In this document: one piece after another, positions 43,322 through 54,086 of the stretch
Position numbering within the stretch: the stretch's first letter is position 1
Layout of the letters: each line of letters opens with the position of its first letter
From: Halanaerobacter jeridensis
GTDB taxonomy: Bacteria; Bacillota; Halanaerobiia; Halobacteroidales; Halobacteroidaceae
Reading direction: 5' to 3'
NCBI RefSeq assembly: GCF_016908315.1
Contig: NZ_JAFBDQ010000003.1
Coordinates: 231,926 to 295,925, forward strand
Length of the DNA: 64,000 nt
Program-made: the position numbers and the translations under genes
Notes under the pieces: model-generated
Database searches by the model: none
The model's input: the letters and a program-made list of their open reading frames with translations, nothing else
Told to the model about the DNA's origin: nothing

Positions 43322-43894
43322 TTATATATCTCTACTACCAGGTTTATCAATTTTTTTACCGTCTTCACACATAGGACATTCTGATGGCTCATAAGCAGTC
43401 ACATCTACTTTTAGTAATGATTTGACTGGAGCAGAAAATTCAACTTCTCCTCCACTACGATCTACTAATGTTGCCACTCCTGCTAATTCTGCACCTTCTT
43501 CATCTAAAACCTCAATCACTTCATTCACAGATTTCCCTGTCGTTAAGACATCATCTACTACTAACACTTTATCTCCAGGATTTAATTTAAACCCTCTTCT
43601 TAAAGTCATATCTCCCTCTTCTCGTTCAGTAAAAATTGTTTTCTTTTTCAGGGCCAAACCCACAGCATAAGACAAAGTAACGCCGCCCATTGCCGGACCT
43701 ACTACTACATCAATCTCGACATCAGCAAATCTATCCGCTAATTCATCTGCTAACTCCTGCGCCTTAGCTGGATACTGTAGCACCTGAGCACACTGTAAAT
43801 ATTTATCACTATGTAAACCTGAACTTAATTTGAAATGTCCCTCCTGCAGCACACCAGTTTCTTCAAAAATTTCTACTACTTCTTCTCGATTCAT
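43322..43894 (-). CDS. pyrE: Orotate phosphoribosyltransferase
   Basis: The 190-residue enzyme adds ribose phosphate to orotate. It has the PRPP-binding motif VLVVDDVLTTGKSVNEVIE, with GPAMGGVTLSYAVGLAL and FTEREEGDMTLRRGF before it. The C-terminal SECPMCEDGKKIDKPG with two cysteines is typical of the longer clostridial/thermophile class. The frame can start at a GTG within the Shine-Dalgarno GAGGGGTG, but the ATG at 43894 is better spaced. It is the last pyr gene, separated from pyrD by a repeat-rich gap of about 320 bases. Confidence 0.95.
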   Translation of the reverse strand: MNREEVVEIFEETGVLQEGHFKLSSGLHSDKYLQCAQVLQYPAKAQELADELADRFADVEIDVVVGPAMGGVTLSYAVGLALKKKTIFTEREEGDMTLRRGFKLNPGDKVLVVDDVLTTGKSVNEVIEVLDEEGAELAGVATLVDRSGGEVEFSAPVKSLLKVDVTAYEPSECPMCEDGKKIDKPGSRDI

Positions 43895-44010
43895 TTTATC
43901 CACCCCTCTTTTTAGTTTAACAGTAAAACAATTGACCAGTTAAACAGTTAAAATCAAATTCAAAAAACACTCCGTGCAGCCCCATTTTCTCTACTTTTCG
44001 CTTTACTAAC

Positions 44011-44141
44011 AGTCTACGAGTTTTAAACATACAAAACTCTCCGTGTAGCACACAGCGCTTAAATTTAATGCTAATCACTCTACGCAATAAATATACAATA
44101 CATTTTGCAAATTGCTGTTTTTCCGCAATCTATATACAACT
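44011..44141. repeat. Dispersed repeat family A copy in the pyrE-pyrD spacer
   Basis: The 318-base spacer between pyrE and pyrD holds no gene. Its centre matches 13725-13854 over about 130 bases: TCTACGAGTTTTAAACATAC, then AAAACTCTCCGTGTAGCAC, CATTTTGCAAATTGC and CCGCAATCTATATACA. A hairpin GAGTTTT/AAAACTC is kept. The flank up to the pyrD stop (44142-44221) is a run of CACTCATCACTCATTACCCT-like degenerate repeats, similar to the arms of the element at 20233-20449. Confidence 0.72.
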
Positions 44142-44221
44142 ATTTTCCCTAATTTCACTACCAGCTACTGTCTTACTGCTTCACTTTTCACTCATCACTC
44201 ATTACCCTTTACTCATTACTA

Positions 44222-45136
44222 TTATTTTATCGCTTTCCCTACTATCTCTTCTACACTATCATAACCATTCTCTACTAAATAATCCTCTATTCCTGCTAAA
44301 ATTTCCATACTTACTTCCGGGTTAACAAAATTGGCAGTACCAATTGAAATTGCATCAGCTCCTGCTAATAGAAATTCAACTGCATCTTCAGCATTACTAA
44401 TGCCACCCATACCAATCAATGGCACATCAACTGCTTGAGCAACTTGATAGACCATTCTAACTGCTACAGGTTTAATTGCTGGTCCAGATAAACCGCCCAT
44501 TTTATTCGCTAAAACAGGTTCTTGCTGCTGAATATCAATTTTCATCCCTAATAAAGTATTAATTAGAGAAATAACATCTGTCCCTGCATCTTCTACTGCT
44601 TCAGCAATAGCAGTAATATCAGCTACATTAGGAGACAACTTAGTAATTAAAGGTAAATCAGTCTCTTGGCGTACTGCTTCTACTACTCCCGCTGCCATAG
44701 CCGGTTGAGTTCCAAATGCTAAACCACCTTTCTTGACATTAGGACAAGAAATATTAATCTCTAACGCAGCAACTCCTGATTCATCTAATTTACTAGCTAA
44801 CTTAGCATAATCTTCTACTGTATTGCCCGAAATGTTAACTATTGTTTTAAAATCATACTGTTTAGTTTCCGGTAATATATTTTTCAAGAAATAATCCACA
44901 CCTGGATTTTGTAAACCAATAGCATTGAGCATACCGCTAGAAGTTTCAGCTATCCGCGGAGTCGCATTACCTTGTTTAGGATTTAAAGTAGTTCCTTTAA
45001 CCATCACTGCTCCTAATTTATTTAAATCTACATAATCCTTATATTCTTCACCAAAGCCAAAAGTACCTGAGGCAGTAGTTACTGGATTAGCCAACTGCAA
45101 CCCATTAAGATCTACTTTCAAATTTACATTACTCAT
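44222..45136 (-). CDS. pyrD: Dihydroorotate dehydrogenase, class 1B catalytic subunit
   Basis: The 304-residue protein is a class 1B enzyme. It has [16 protein letters not shown], the active-site cysteine region [17 protein letters not shown], and FMN-binding [15 protein letters not shown] and [22 protein letters not shown]. It oxidises dihydroorotate to orotate and passes electrons to PyrK and NAD. Its start overlaps pyrK by 8 bases, so the two subunits are coupled. Confidence 0.96.
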   Translation of the reverse strand: MSNVNLKVDLNGLQLANPVTTASGTFGFGEEYKDYVDLNKLGAVMVKGTTLNPKQGNATPRIAETSSGMLNAIGLQNPGVDYFLKNILPETKQYDFKTIVNISGNTVEDYAKLASKLDESGVAALEINISCPNVKKGGLAFGTQPAMAAGVVEAVRQETDLPLITKLSPNVADITAIAEAVEDAGTDVISLINTLLGMKIDIQQQEPVLANKMGGLSGPAIKPVAVRMVYQVAQAVDVPLIGMGGISNAEDAVEFLLAGADAISIGTANFVNPEVSMEILAGIEDYLVENGYDSVEEIVGKAIK

Positions 45137-45923
45137 CGAAAATCACCTCATTTAGAGCGAAAATCGGACCAGTAGTACATGTCTTTTGGTATTCCCAACC
45201 TGATTCAGTCTCTACCTTAATCTTACAGACACAAGATAAACAAGCACCTGTTCCACAGCCCATTCTTTCTTCTAAAGAAGCTTGCCCTGCAATTTCATTT
45301 TCTTGCGCCCACTCTTGAACTGTGGCCATCATTACCTCAGGACCACAAGTGTAAACATACTCTATAGCAGTTAAATCTGCTAATAAATCAGTCACAAAAC
45401 CTTGATAACCAGAACTACCATCCATAGTAGCTGTCTTAAGATTAACATTCAGCTCTTGATACTGTTCTAAATTTAATAACTGTTCTTTCTTTTCTGCTCC
45501 TAATAAAACTGTAACCTCTTTATCAGCAACTAATAAATTTTCAACTAAATCTAATAAAGGAGCAATTCCCATTCCACCGCCAACAACTAAAAAGTTATTT
45601 TTTTCTTCAGGAATAGAGAAACCAGTTCCTAACGGTCCCATCAAATCTATTTTATCTCCTGCTTCTAAAGTTGATAATAATTTTGTGCCGCGCCCAATCA
45701 CACGATAAACTATTATCAATTGACCATGTTCACGATCAATTTCATTAAAACTAATCGGTCTTCTCAACAATGGATCACTATTAGTTTCAGCTGCCCATTT
45801 CAAATGTAAAAATTGGCCCATTTCAGCCTCAGCAGCAATCTCTGGCGCATCAATTACCATTTGATAATGTCCAGGACAAATTTCCTTTTGACTGACTATG
45901 TTGCGAATACTTCTCTCTGGCAT
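45129..45923 (-). CDS. pyrK: Dihydroorotate dehydrogenase electron-transfer subunit
   Basis: The 264-residue FAD and [2Fe-2S] protein has the flavin motif [12 protein letters not shown] and [12 protein letters not shown], the pyridine-nucleotide region [12 protein letters not shown] and the cluster cysteines in [14 protein letters not shown] plus a later TCTTGPIF. It couples PyrD to NAD reduction. It is preceded by a 213-base spacer from carB that contains a GGCAGGG/CCCTGCC hairpin (46004-46022) and degenerate ATTACTCAC repeats but no gene. Confidence 0.95.
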   Translation of the reverse strand: MPERSIRNIVSQKEICPGHYQMVIDAPEIAAEAEMGQFLHLKWAAETNSDPLLRRPISFNEIDREHGQLIIVYRVIGRGTKLLSTLEAGDKIDLMGPLGTGFSIPEEKNNFLVVGGGMGIAPLLDLVENLLVADKEVTVLLGAEKKEQLLNLEQYQELNVNLKTATMDGSSGYQGFVTDLLADLTAIEYVYTCGPEVMMATVQEWAQENEIAGQASLEERMGCGTGACLSCVCKIKVETESGWEYQKTCTTGPIFALNEVIFDE

Positions 45924-46136
45924 TATTATTCCTCACTTCCCTTAAATTCAGTGATCAGTTTTTAGTAATCAGCTAAAAACAACAACTATAAATCTTAGTT
46001 TAAGGCAGGGCTAAACCCTGCCTCTATTTTTTGATTTTTTCTTTTCATTACTTATTAATCTTTACTGCTTTATTCTAATTTTCTTTTTCTCATTACTTAT
46101 TTATTGTTCTCATTACTACTCACTCTTTACTATTAA

Positions 46137-49100
46137 TTATACGTAGTCTTGTAAAGCTTTAACATCTACTTCTACTCCACTCATCATTTCCTGCAGCACT
46201 TCTAAAATTGCTTCAGTAGTATCTAGAGAAGTTAAGCAAGGAATTCCCATTTCTACTGCATTTCTACGAATCTTAAATCCATCTCGTTCAGGGACTTTAC
46301 CTTTAGTTAAAGTATTAACCACTAAATCAATTTCATCTTCTTGAATTAAATCAATCACATTTGGAGAACCTTCTGATAATTTCTTGACTTCTTCTACTTC
46401 TAATCCTTCTTCTCTTAAAGCTGCAGCTGTACCTTTAGTCGCTAAAATATCGAATCCTAAGTTAGCAAACTCTTGAATATGCTTAATTGCTTCATCTTTG
46501 TCTTTATCAGCGATAGTAGCTAGAATAGTACCTGACTTTGGAATATCCATTCCTGCTCCTACAAATCCTTTATATAGAGCATCCTCATAGCTATCAGCTA
46601 ATCCTAATACTTCACCCGTTGATTTCATCTCTGGGCCAAGATTAGTATCAACTTTAGCTAGTTTAGAGAAGGAGAACACAGGCACTTTAACTGCTACATG
46701 GTCTTTCTTTGGTACTAATCCTAGTGGATAATCTGTATTCTTTAATTTATTACCAAGCATAGCTTTAGTAGCTAAGTTAACCATCGGTACGCCTGTTACC
46801 TTACTCAAATATGGAATTGTCCGGCTAGAGCGAGGGTTAACTTCAATCACATATGGTATTCCATCTGCTACTACAAACTGAATGTTCAACAAACCTTGTA
46901 CATCCAATTCTCGAGCTAATTTGGCAGTGTATTCCTCAATTTCTTTCTCTAACTCCTCAGTTAATGTCTGGGCTGGATAAACAGCAATACTATCTCCTGA
47001 ATGGACGCCCGCTCGTTCAATATGCTCCATAATACCAGGAATAATAATATCTTCTCCATCTGAAATTGCATCAACTTCAATCTCAGTTCCTGTAATATAA
47101 TTATCTACTAAGATTGGATGGTCTGGCGATACTTTAACTGCATTCTCCATATACTGATTTAATTCTTCATCATTATAAACAACTTCCATCGCTCTTCCGC
47201 CTAGTACATAAGAAGGACGGACTAAGACAGGAAAACCAATCTCTGCTGCAATCTCTCGTGCTTCTTCTTGCGAAGCAGCTATATCACCAATTGGCGTTGG
47301 AATATCTAATTTATTTAACAGATTGCTAAATTTATCTCTATCTTCAGCAATATCAATTGCTTCTACAGAAGTTCCTAAAATATTAACTCCTTCTTCAGCT
47401 AGCGGTTTAGCTAAGTTAATAGAAGTTTGCCCGCCAAACTGCACCACAACACCTTCAGGATCTTCATTTTCTACTATATGCATCACATCTTCTTTAGCCA
47501 GTGGTTCAAAATACAATCTATCTGAAGTATCAAAGTCTGTACTTACAGTCTCAGGATTATTATTAGCTATAATTGACTCGTAACCTTCTTCATGTAATGC
47601 CCAAGCTGAATGCACACTACAGTAGTCAAATTCAATCCCTTGTCCAATCCGAATTGGACCAGATCCTAAGACTAATACTCCTTCATCATCCGTTGTTCTT
47701 GATTCATTAGTTCTTTCATAACTTGAATAATAATAAGGAGTTTCGGCTTCAAATTCTGCTGCACAAGTATCAACCATTTTATAAACAGGATTAATTTCAT
47801 TTTCTTGACGAAATTCTTTAACCTCAGATTCAGTGTTAGCAGTTAAGAAGGCAATCTCTTTATCAGAAAAACCAAATTCTTTAACTTCTTCCACCAATTC
47901 TGGAGTCAATCCATTTTCTTCTAACTCCCATTCTAAGTTAATGATATTTTTCATCTTGTATAAGAAGAACTTAGTAATTCCAGTTAATTCGTGAACTTTA
48001 TCAACACTCCAACCACGTCCTAATACTTCAGCAATGACCATCAATCTTCTATCATCTGCTACTTTTAATTTTTCTTTTAGCTTTTCATCATCCCAACTTT
48101 CTACATCGTCATGCTTTAATCCAGAAGCACCAATATCTAGAGAACGAACAGCTTTCAACATTGCTCCTTCTAGAGTCCGTTCAATGGACATTACCTCTCC
48201 TGTGGCCTTCATCTGAGTTCCTAGTTCTCTCTCAGCATAATGAAATTTATCAAACGGCCAGCGTGGTATTTTAAAGACTACATAGTCTAATGCCGGTTCA
48301 AAACAAGCTTTGGTCTCTTTAGTAATCGCATTATCAATTTCATCTAAGGTATATCCTAAAGCAATTCTAGCTGAAACCTGAGCAATTGGATAACCCGTTG
48401 CCTTTGATGCAAGAGCACTAGAACGACTTACTCGTGGATTTACCTCAATAATTGTATACTCCATACTATCAGGATCTAAAGCTAACTGAACATTACAACC
48501 ACCTTCAATCCCTAAAGCTCTAATGATTTTTAAAGAGGCAGAACGAAGCATTTGATATTCTTTATCAGTTAATGTCTGACTCGGAGCTACTACAATACTA
48601 TCTCCAGTATGAATTCCTACTGGATCAAAGTTTTCCATGTTACATACAGAAATACAGTTATCATTACTATCACGCATTACCTCATACTCAATTTCCTTCC
48701 AACCTTCTATACTTCGTTCAATTAACACCTGACCAATTAAACTGTGCTTAAAACCTCGCGAAGCTATTTTTTCTAATTCCTTTGCATCAGCAGCTACACC
48801 ACCGCCGGCTCCCCCCATTGTATAAGCAGGACGAACTATGACTGGAAAACCAAGATTTTCAGCAATTTCTAAACACTCTTCATAACTTTCAGCAGTTTTA
48901 CTCTCTAATACTGGTTCATCAATCTCATGCATTAACTCCCGGAAAGTATTTCTATCTTCCGCCTGCTGAATTGTATCTAATGGAGTCCCCAATAATTCTA
49001 CGTCTAATTCATCTAAAATTTCTGTTTCTGCTAAATCAATAGCTAAATTTAATCCCGTTTGGCCTCCTAGAGTTGGTAATAAGCCATCTGGCTGTTCTTT

Positions 49101-49337
49101 CTTTAGAATTTTAGTAATCGTATCTATATTTAAAGGCTCAATATACACTCTTTCCGCCATATTCTCATCTGTCATAATTGTCGCTGGATTACTATTAACT
49201 AACACAACTTCTATACCTTCTTCTTGAAGTGCTCGGCAAGCTTGGCTCCCCGAATAATCAAACTCTGCTGCCTGACCAATTACGATTGGGCCAGAACCAA
49301 TAACCATTACCTTATCTAAATCTTGTCGTTTCGGCAT
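46137..49337 (-). CDS. carB: Carbamoyl-phosphate synthase large subunit
   Basis: The 1066-residue protein has the expected internal duplication. Each half starts with a GSGPI(V/R)IGQ motif (residues about 14 and 551) and has an ATP-grasp domain with [14 protein letters not shown] and [17 protein letters not shown]. The C-terminal MGS-like domain binds effectors. It makes carbamoyl phosphate for pyrimidines and arginine. It starts 2 bases after the carA stop. The MGS domain suggests allosteric control by UMP and ornithine, which is family knowledge. Confidence 0.98.
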   Translation of the reverse strand: MPKRQDLDKVMVIGSGPIVIGQAAEFDYSGSQACRALQEEGIEVVLVNSNPATIMTDENMAERVYIEPLNIDTITKILKKEQPDGLLPTLGGQTGLNLAIDLAETEILDELDVELLGTPLDTIQQAEDRNTFRELMHEIDEPVLESKTAESYEECLEIAENLGFPVIVRPAYTMGGAGGGVAADAKELEKIASRGFKHSLIGQVLIERSIEGWKEIEYEVMRDSNDNCISVCNMENFDPVGIHTGDSIVVAPSQTLTDKEYQMLRSASLKIIRALGIEGGCNVQLALDPDSMEYTIIEVNPRVSRSSALASKATGYPIAQVSARIALGYTLDEIDNAITKETKACFEPALDYVVFKIPRWPFDKFHYAERELGTQMKATGEVMSIERTLEGAMLKAVRSLDIGASGLKHDDVESWDDEKLKEKLKVADDRRLMVIAEVLGRGWSVDKVHELTGITKFFLYKMKNIINLEWELEENGLTPELVEEVKEFGFSDKEIAFLTANTESEVKEFRQENEINPVYKMVDTCAAEFEAETPYYYSSYERTNESRTTDDEGVLVLGSGPIRIGQGIEFDYCSVHSAWALHEEGYESIIANNNPETVSTDFDTSDRLYFEPLAKEDVMHIVENEDPEGVVVQFGGQTSINLAKPLAEEGVNILGTSVEAIDIAEDRDKFSNLLNKLDIPTPIGDIAASQEEAREIAAEIGFPVLVRPSYVLGGRAMEVVYNDEELNQYMENAVKVSPDHPILVDNYITGTEIEVDAISDGEDIIIPGIMEHIERAGVHSGDSIAVYPAQTLTEELEKEIEEYTAKLARELDVQGLLNIQFVVADGIPYVIEVNPRSSRTIPYLSKVTGVPMVNLATKAMLGNKLKNTDYPLGLVPKKDHVAVKVPVFSFSKLAKVDTNLGPEMKSTGEVLGLADSYEDALYKGFVGAGMDIPKSGTILATIADKDKDEAIKHIQEFANLGFDILATKGTAAALREEGLEVEEVKKLSEGSPNVIDLIQEDEIDLVVNTLTKGKVPERDGFKIRRNAVEMGIPCLTSLDTTEAILEVLQEMMSGVEVDVKALQDYV

Positions 49338-49339
49338 TA

Positions 49340-50422
49340 TTAATTCATCTCCTTTCTAATTAATTCTACAAATTGATTAAATAAATATTTTGAATCTTCA
49401 GGTCCTGGTGCTGCTTCGGGATGATACTGCACTGAAAATGCTGGATATTCTTTATGTTTCAATCCTTCTACTGTATCATCATTGATATTCATATGCGTTA
49501 TTTCTACATCTAAATCTTCAACAGATTCCTCTTTAATACAGAAACCATGATTTTGCGTAGTAATATAAACTCTCTCTGTAGCTAAATCTTTAACAGGATG
49601 ATTTCCACCCCGATGACCAAACTTCAATTTGTAAGTTTCAGCTCCACAAGCTAAGCCTAACATCTGATGTCCTAAACAAATTCCGAAAATAGGAACTTCA
49701 CCTAATAACTCCTGCATAGTTTCTACTACATAATAGGCATCTTGCGGATCTCCTGGTCCATTAGAAAACATTACTCCATCCGGATTGTGCTCTAAAATTT
49801 CTTCTGCTGAAGTAGTAGCAGGAACTACTGTTACTGCACAATCTCGTTTTGTTAAGGAATCAGTAATATTTCTTTTAGCTCCACAATCTACTAATACAAC
49901 CTCATATTTATTTCCTGCTCCTTTTTTATACTTCTCATCAGTTGTTACTTCGCTTACTAAATCTCTACCTGACAATCCTGGAGCTTCTTTAGCTTCAGTG
50001 ATTAATTTTTCATCTGATTCTTCAAAAGTAGTAATAATTCCCTTCATGGCCCCTTCAGTTCTTAACCTTTTTGTTAAAGCTCGAGTATCTATCCCCGCAA
50101 TCCCTACTATTCCTTCTCTCTTTAGATACTCATCTATTTTTTCTTCAGCTCTGTAATTACTAGGTTCAGGACAAAATTCTTTAACTACAAATCCTTCTAC
50201 ATGAGATGTATAGGATTCAAAATCATCTTCATTAATACCATAATTACCAATCAGGGGATAAGTCATTGTTACTATTTCACCTTTATAAGACGGGTCAGTT
50301 AAAATTTCTTGATAGCCAGTCATTCCCGTATTAAAAACTATCTCTCCACTTGTTTTGCCTTCAGCTCCAAAACCCGTTCCTGTAAATATTGTACCATCTT
50401 CTAACACTAATTTAGCTTTCAT
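49340..50422 (-). CDS. carA: Carbamoyl-phosphate synthase small subunit
   Basis: The 360-residue glutaminase subunit has the N-terminal [21 protein letters not shown] domain and a class I amidotransferase domain with the nucleophile in [14 protein letters not shown] and the His-Glu pair in [11 protein letters not shown]. It supplies ammonia to CarB. It has its own promoter and a palindrome resembling an arginine operator, which makes sense because carbamoyl phosphate feeds both pyrimidine and arginine synthesis. Confidence 0.97.
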   Translation of the reverse strand: MKAKLVLEDGTIFTGTGFGAEGKTSGEIVFNTGMTGYQEILTDPSYKGEIVTMTYPLIGNYGINEDDFESYTSHVEGFVVKEFCPEPSNYRAEEKIDEYLKREGIVGIAGIDTRALTKRLRTEGAMKGIITTFEESDEKLITEAKEAPGLSGRDLVSEVTTDEKYKKGAGNKYEVVLVDCGAKRNITDSLTKRDCAVTVVPATTSAEEILEHNPDGVMFSNGPGDPQDAYYVVETMQELLGEVPIFGICLGHQMLGLACGAETYKLKFGHRGGNHPVKDLATERVYITTQNHGFCIKEESVEDLDVEITHMNINDDTVEGLKHKEYPAFSVQYHPEAAPGPEDSKYLFNQFVELIRKEMN

Positions 50423-50469
50423 TGTGTTCCCTCCTTATTTTATTTATCATTTATAAATATTAATTCATT

Positions 50470-50483
50470 TGTATAAATATACA
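50470..50483 (-). promoter_or_regulatory. Candidate ArgR operator at the carA start
   Basis: TGTATATTTATACA is a 6-2-6 palindrome located about 4 to 17 bases downstream of the predicted carA transcription start. It resembles the AT-rich ARG box that ArgR/AhrC binds (TGnATAwwwwATnCA-like). Only a single box is evident. Confidence 0.45.
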
Positions 50484-50493
50484 CGGTAACTTC

Positions 50494-50522
50494 ATTTTAT
50501 AAGCTCAAAGTCTTATTGTCAA
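50494..50522 (-). promoter_or_regulatory. Sigma-A promoter for carAB
   Basis: A perfect TTGACA and TAAAAT are separated by 17 bases on the minus strand, touching the pyrF stop codon. The predicted start is near 50487, about 65 bases before the carA ATG. It lets carAB be made independently of pyrBCF. Confidence 0.8.
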
Positions 50523-51464
50523 TTAAAAAGCAAATTTTTTATATTTTTTCAAAGCAGTATTTATATCTTGATTCATATTTATTACGGCTTGTTGAGCTGC
50601 TTTTTTATAATCTGCACTATACTCTTCTTTTTCATAAGCAAAGATGATTCCTCGTGATGAATTTACTACTGCACCATATCCATCTTCATTAAAGCAAGGT
50701 ACAACGTCCTCAGCACCTCCACCTTGTGCTCCATAACCTGGTACTAAAAAATAACTATGAGGCATTAAATTTCGTAATTTTTCAGCTTCTTCTGGATAAG
50801 TAGCTCCTACCACAGCTCCAATAGAACTATAGCCTTTTTCTCCTACTACTTCTGTCCCCCATTCATCAACTAAATCAGCTAATTTCTCAAAGACCAACTC
50901 ATCATCTTCAGCTTTAATGTCTTGCAGTTCATGAGCCGAAGAATTAGAAGTTTTAACTAAAATAAAAATTCCTTTATCATTCTTTTGACAATTATTCACA
51001 AATGGTTTAATGCCATCACAACCTAAATAGGGAGTAATTGTTAAAGCATCTGTATTCAAATCAACAGTAAGCCCTTCTAAAACATTTGCTGTTCCTAAAT
51101 GACCATCAGCATAAGCTTTAGCTGTTGAACCAATATCATTACGCTTAGCATCACTAATAACTAATAGACCTTTCTCCTGTGCATAAGCTACAGTTTCCTC
51201 AAAAGCTCGAATACCTTGATGACCATATTGTTCATAAAAAGCAATTTGGGGTTTAACTACAGGTACATATTGGGCTACAGCATCAATTATTCCTTGGTTA
51301 AACTCAATTATAGCTTCTGCTACTGCTACTAATGTTTCGCCCTGTTCAGCTATTGCTTTATTTCTTATCTCTTCAGGAATTCGACCCCATCTAGGGTCTA
51401 ATCCTACACAAGCATGACTCTCTTTTTGATTTACTGCCTTTATTAATTTATCAGCAAAATTCAT
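50523..51464 (-). CDS. pyrF: Orotidine 5'-phosphate decarboxylase, type 2
   Basis: The 313-residue enzyme catalyses the last step to UMP. It has the substrate strand ACVGLDPRWGRIPEE, the catalytic VISDAKRNDIGSTAKAY (Asp-Lys-Asp network) and a late VVNSSRGIIFAYE. Length and motif context match the longer type 2 subfamily rather than the 230-residue type of Bacillus. It lies 25 bases downstream of pyrC. Confidence 0.94.
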   Translation of the reverse strand: MNFADKLIKAVNQKESHACVGLDPRWGRIPEEIRNKAIAEQGETLVAVAEAIIEFNQGIIDAVAQYVPVVKPQIAFYEQYGHQGIRAFEETVAYAQEKGLLVISDAKRNDIGSTAKAYADGHLGTANVLEGLTVDLNTDALTITPYLGCDGIKPFVNNCQKNDKGIFILVKTSNSSAHELQDIKAEDDELVFEKLADLVDEWGTEVVGEKGYSSIGAVVGATYPEEAEKLRNLMPHSYFLVPGYGAQGGGAEDVVPCFNEDGYGAVVNSSRGIIFAYEKEEYSADYKKAAQQAVINMNQDINTALKKYKKFAF

Positions 51465-51489
51465 GATGGCCCTCCTTTATAAATAAGAT

Positions 51490-52770
51490 TTACTTGTTAT
51501 TATAAACTATTTCTCCATTAACAACTGTCATTATATTTTGTCCTTTTAACTCTTCGTCAGCAAAAGGTGTATTCTTTCCTTTAGAAACAAAATCTTTGGG
51601 CTTAACTTCCCACTTATAATCTGGATCAATTACACTTAAATTTGCCACTGCTCCTTCTTTTAATTTTCCTTCATCTAATCCTAAAATTGAAGCAGGATTA
51701 GTGGTTAACTTCTCTACTGCTTGTGGCCAACTTAGAACTCCCGTTTCAACTAATTCAGTATTTATTAAGGCAATTGCTGTTTCTAAACCCGAAATTCCAA
51801 ATGGAGCATAATCATACTCAACATCCTTTTCTTCTGTAGCATGAGGAGCATGGTCAGTAGCAATTACATCAATCGTACCATCTTCTAATCCCTCTTTAAT
51901 TGCTTGTACATCTTCTTTACTTCGTAATGGAGGATGAACTTTAGTGGCAGTAGAAAAGGAAGTGATAGCTTGGTCTGTTAAGCTAAAATGATGAGGAGTA
52001 GCTTCACAAGTAACAGGAATACCCTGCTTCTTAGCGTCACGTACTAATTGAACAGCTCCTTTAGTACTGATATGCGCAATATGAACTGGATTATTAGTCT
52101 CTCTGGCCAAAGCAATATCTCGAGCGACCATGACTTCTTCTGAAGAAGCTGGAATAGGATCTAAACCAGTCACAGTGGAATAATAACCTTCATGAACAAC
52201 TCCATCTCCAGATAAATTTTCATCTTCACAATGAGATATAACAGGCAAATCAAAATCTCCAGCATATTTCAAAGCTAAACGCATAATTTCTGAATTCATA
52301 ACTGCATTGCCATCATCTGAAACTGCAACTATTCCTGCTTGACTCATACTTCCAATTTCAGCTAATTCTTTTCCTTGACTTCCTTTAGTAATCGCTCCAA
52401 TAGGATAAACGTTGACTACTGCATCTTCAGCTATTTTCTGATTCAATCCTTCAATTAAAGTCTCTTTATCCAAAACTGGATTAGTGTTGGGCATGCAAGC
52501 AACACTAGTAAAACCGCCTTTAGCTGCTGCCTGAGTTCCAGTAGCAATTGTTTCTTTATGTTCAAAACCAGGTTCTCGCAAATGAACATGCATATCAATT
52601 AAGCCCGGTACAATTAACTTATTACTTAGATCCATTTTTTTAACATCTTCTACTTTTATATTACTAGCTATCTTTGCAATTTCTTCATCTTCAATTAAAA
52701 TATCTTGCTGCTTTATTTCATTATTTCCCGGATTAACTACTTCAGCACCTTTTAATAATAATTTACTCAT
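51490..52770 (-). CDS. pyrC: Dihydroorotase
   Basis: The 426-residue amidohydrolase has the metal-binding HVHLREPGFEHKETI, then CMPNTNP, SHCEDENL, HIAHIST and ATDHAPHA. It closes carbamoyl aspartate to dihydroorotate. The longer frame starts at a TTG that is part of the Shine-Dalgarno region, and the ATG at 52770 follows AAGGAGGTAATCAAG with ideal spacing. The start overlaps the pyrB stop by 8 bases. Confidence 0.96.
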   Translation of the reverse strand: MSKLLLKGAEVVNPGNNEIKQQDILIEDEEIAKIASNIKVEDVKKMDLSNKLIVPGLIDMHVHLREPGFEHKETIATGTQAAAKGGFTSVACMPNTNPVLDKETLIEGLNQKIAEDAVVNVYPIGAITKGSQGKELAEIGSMSQAGIVAVSDDGNAVMNSEIMRLALKYAGDFDLPVISHCEDENLSGDGVVHEGYYSTVTGLDPIPASSEEVMVARDIALARETNNPVHIAHISTKGAVQLVRDAKKQGIPVTCEATPHHFSLTDQAITSFSTATKVHPPLRSKEDVQAIKEGLEDGTIDVIATDHAPHATEEKDVEYDYAPFGISGLETAIALINTELVETGVLSWPQAVEKLTTNPASILGLDEGKLKEGAVANLSVIDPDYKWEVKPKDFVSKGKNTPFADEELKGQNIMTVVNGEIVYNNK

Positions 52771-53698
52771 CTTGATTACCTCCTTCAATCAACAAATATA
52801 ATAAAGCCATTCTAATGGCAACTCCATTAGAAACTTGATCTTCAATTACTGATTGTTCATCATAAGCTAATTGCGATGAAATTTCTATACCGCGATTGAT
52901 TGGCCCAGGATGCATAATTAAAGCATCTTCCTTAGCTAATTTTAAGTGTTTTTCCCGCACACCATAAAATTTAGTATATTCTTTAATCGTAGGAAAAAAG
53001 CCTTTATCTTGTCTTTCTCTTTGAATTCTTAGTAAATAAGCTACATCTACATTTTTTAATCCTGCTTCTAAATCACTATATACTTCTACATCTAAATCTT
53101 CAATCTGTTCAGGCATTAAAGTAGACGGCCCAATCAACCTAACTTCAGCACCTAATTTATTTAATCCCCAAATATTTGAGCGGGCAACACGACTATGTTT
53201 AATGTCTCCTACAATTGCTACTTTTTGTCCTGCTATGTTTTTCTTTCTCTCTTGAATAGTAAATAAGTCTAATAAAGCTTGCGTTGGATGCTCATGTGCT
53301 CCATCTCCAGCATTTAAAACGGGAATGTCGATAGTTTCAGCTAACAATTTAGCTGCTCCTGGAACTCCATGACGCATAACTACTGCATCAGCTCCTAAAG
53401 CGCGCAATGTTCGAGCAGTATCTACTAAGCTTTCTCCTTTAACTACACTACTTCTTTTGGCTGACAAGCTCATTCCATCAGCACTTAACCTTTTAGCAGC
53501 TAAAGAAAAAGACGATTTAGTTCTCGTACTTGGTTCATAAAACAAATTTACAACTAGTTTACCTCTTAAAGTTGGTACTTTTTTTATTGATCTGCCTAAT
53601 ACTTCTTTCATTGATTTAGCATTATCTAAAATTATTTCAATATTCTCTTGCGTTAAATTTTCTAAACCCAATAAATCTTTTGTTGCTAATGACATCAT
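52763..53698 (-). CDS. pyrB: Aspartate carbamoyltransferase catalytic subunit
   Basis: The 311-residue enzyme has the carbamoyl-phosphate site FYEPSTRTKSSF (near residue 54), VMRHG and the aspartate domain with HPTQALLDLFTI and MHPGPINRG. It catalyses the committed step of pyrimidine synthesis. No regulatory subunit pyrI is present, as in Bacillus. Two adjacent ATG codons follow GGAGGTG; the second has the better spacing. Its 388-base leader carries a promoter and two PyrR attenuators. Confidence 0.97.
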   Translation of the reverse strand: MMSLATKDLLGLENLTQENIEIILDNAKSMKEVLGRSIKKVPTLRGKLVVNLFYEPSTRTKSSFSLAAKRLSADGMSLSAKRSSVVKGESLVDTARTLRALGADAVVMRHGVPGAAKLLAETIDIPVLNAGDGAHEHPTQALLDLFTIQERKKNIAGQKVAIVGDIKHSRVARSNIWGLNKLGAEVRLIGPSTLMPEQIEDLDVEVYSDLEAGLKNVDVAYLLRIQRERQDKGFFPTIKEYTKFYGVREKHLKLAKEDALIMHPGPINRGIEISSQLAYDEQSVIEDQVSNGVAIRMALLYLLIEGGNQDE

Positions 53699-53796
53699 TA
53701 CACCTCCAGATTATAATTAAATTCTCATTACAACAGTAAAAAATATCTTAATTAAGCTTAGTCTTAGTTTTAAGAGTATTTCTTATACTAAAAAAA

Positions 53797-53901
53797 CCTC
53801 TTGCCAGTAACACTGACAAGAGGCTAGAATTTATAGTAATCCCCTATTTCATCTTGGGATAAGTTCAAAATTTGCTTGACCCTTGCTAATCTCACTGGAT
53901 T
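53797..53901 (-). promoter_or_regulatory. PyrR attenuator 2 in the pyrB leader
   Basis: On the minus strand a PyrR-binding loop AATCCAGTGAGATT (53888-53901) is followed by a strong terminator (53797-53823, CCTCTTG...CAAGAGG then TTTTTTT). PyrR bound to UMP or UTP stabilises the binding loop, which lets the terminator form and stops transcription before pyrB. The loop is a weaker match (AATCC in place of AGTCC) than in the other two attenuators. Confidence 0.82.
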
Positions 53902-53942
53902 AGTTTAAAGGTTGATCTATTTAATTGTTGACAATAAAAAAA

Positions 53943-54015
53943 TCTTCCCTACTAGACCAGGAAGAAGGTATAAATAGCCTATACATTTCTTCCTCTTTTC
54001 TAGTCTCACAGGACT
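53943..54015 (-). promoter_or_regulatory. PyrR attenuator 1 in the pyrB leader
   Basis: The PyrR-binding loop AGTCCTGTGAGACT (54002-54015) precedes a terminator at 53943-53965 (TCTTCCT...AGGGAAGA followed by TTTTTTTATTG). It lies just downstream of the predicted start of transcription and acts before the second attenuator. Confidence 0.85.
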
Positions 54016-54050
54016 AAGTTAAAAGAGAAATTTATTTAATTCTTGATTAA

Positions 54051-54079
54051 ATCATAATATAAAATTTATACTTTGTCAA
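54051..54079 (-). promoter_or_regulatory. Sigma-A promoter for the pyrBCF leader
   Basis: A perfect TTGACA and TATGAT are spaced by 17 bases on the minus strand, directly after the kinase gene stop codon. The predicted start is near 54044, so pyrB transcription does not depend on readthrough from the kinase gene. Confidence 0.8.
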
Positions 54080-54086
54080 TTAATTG

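Noticed and set aside
46004..46022. GGCAGGG/CCCTGCC hairpin between carB and pyrK as a terminator
   Set aside because: No T run follows on the minus strand, so it would not terminate the pyr transcript. A T-rich run follows only on the plus strand, where there is no gene.
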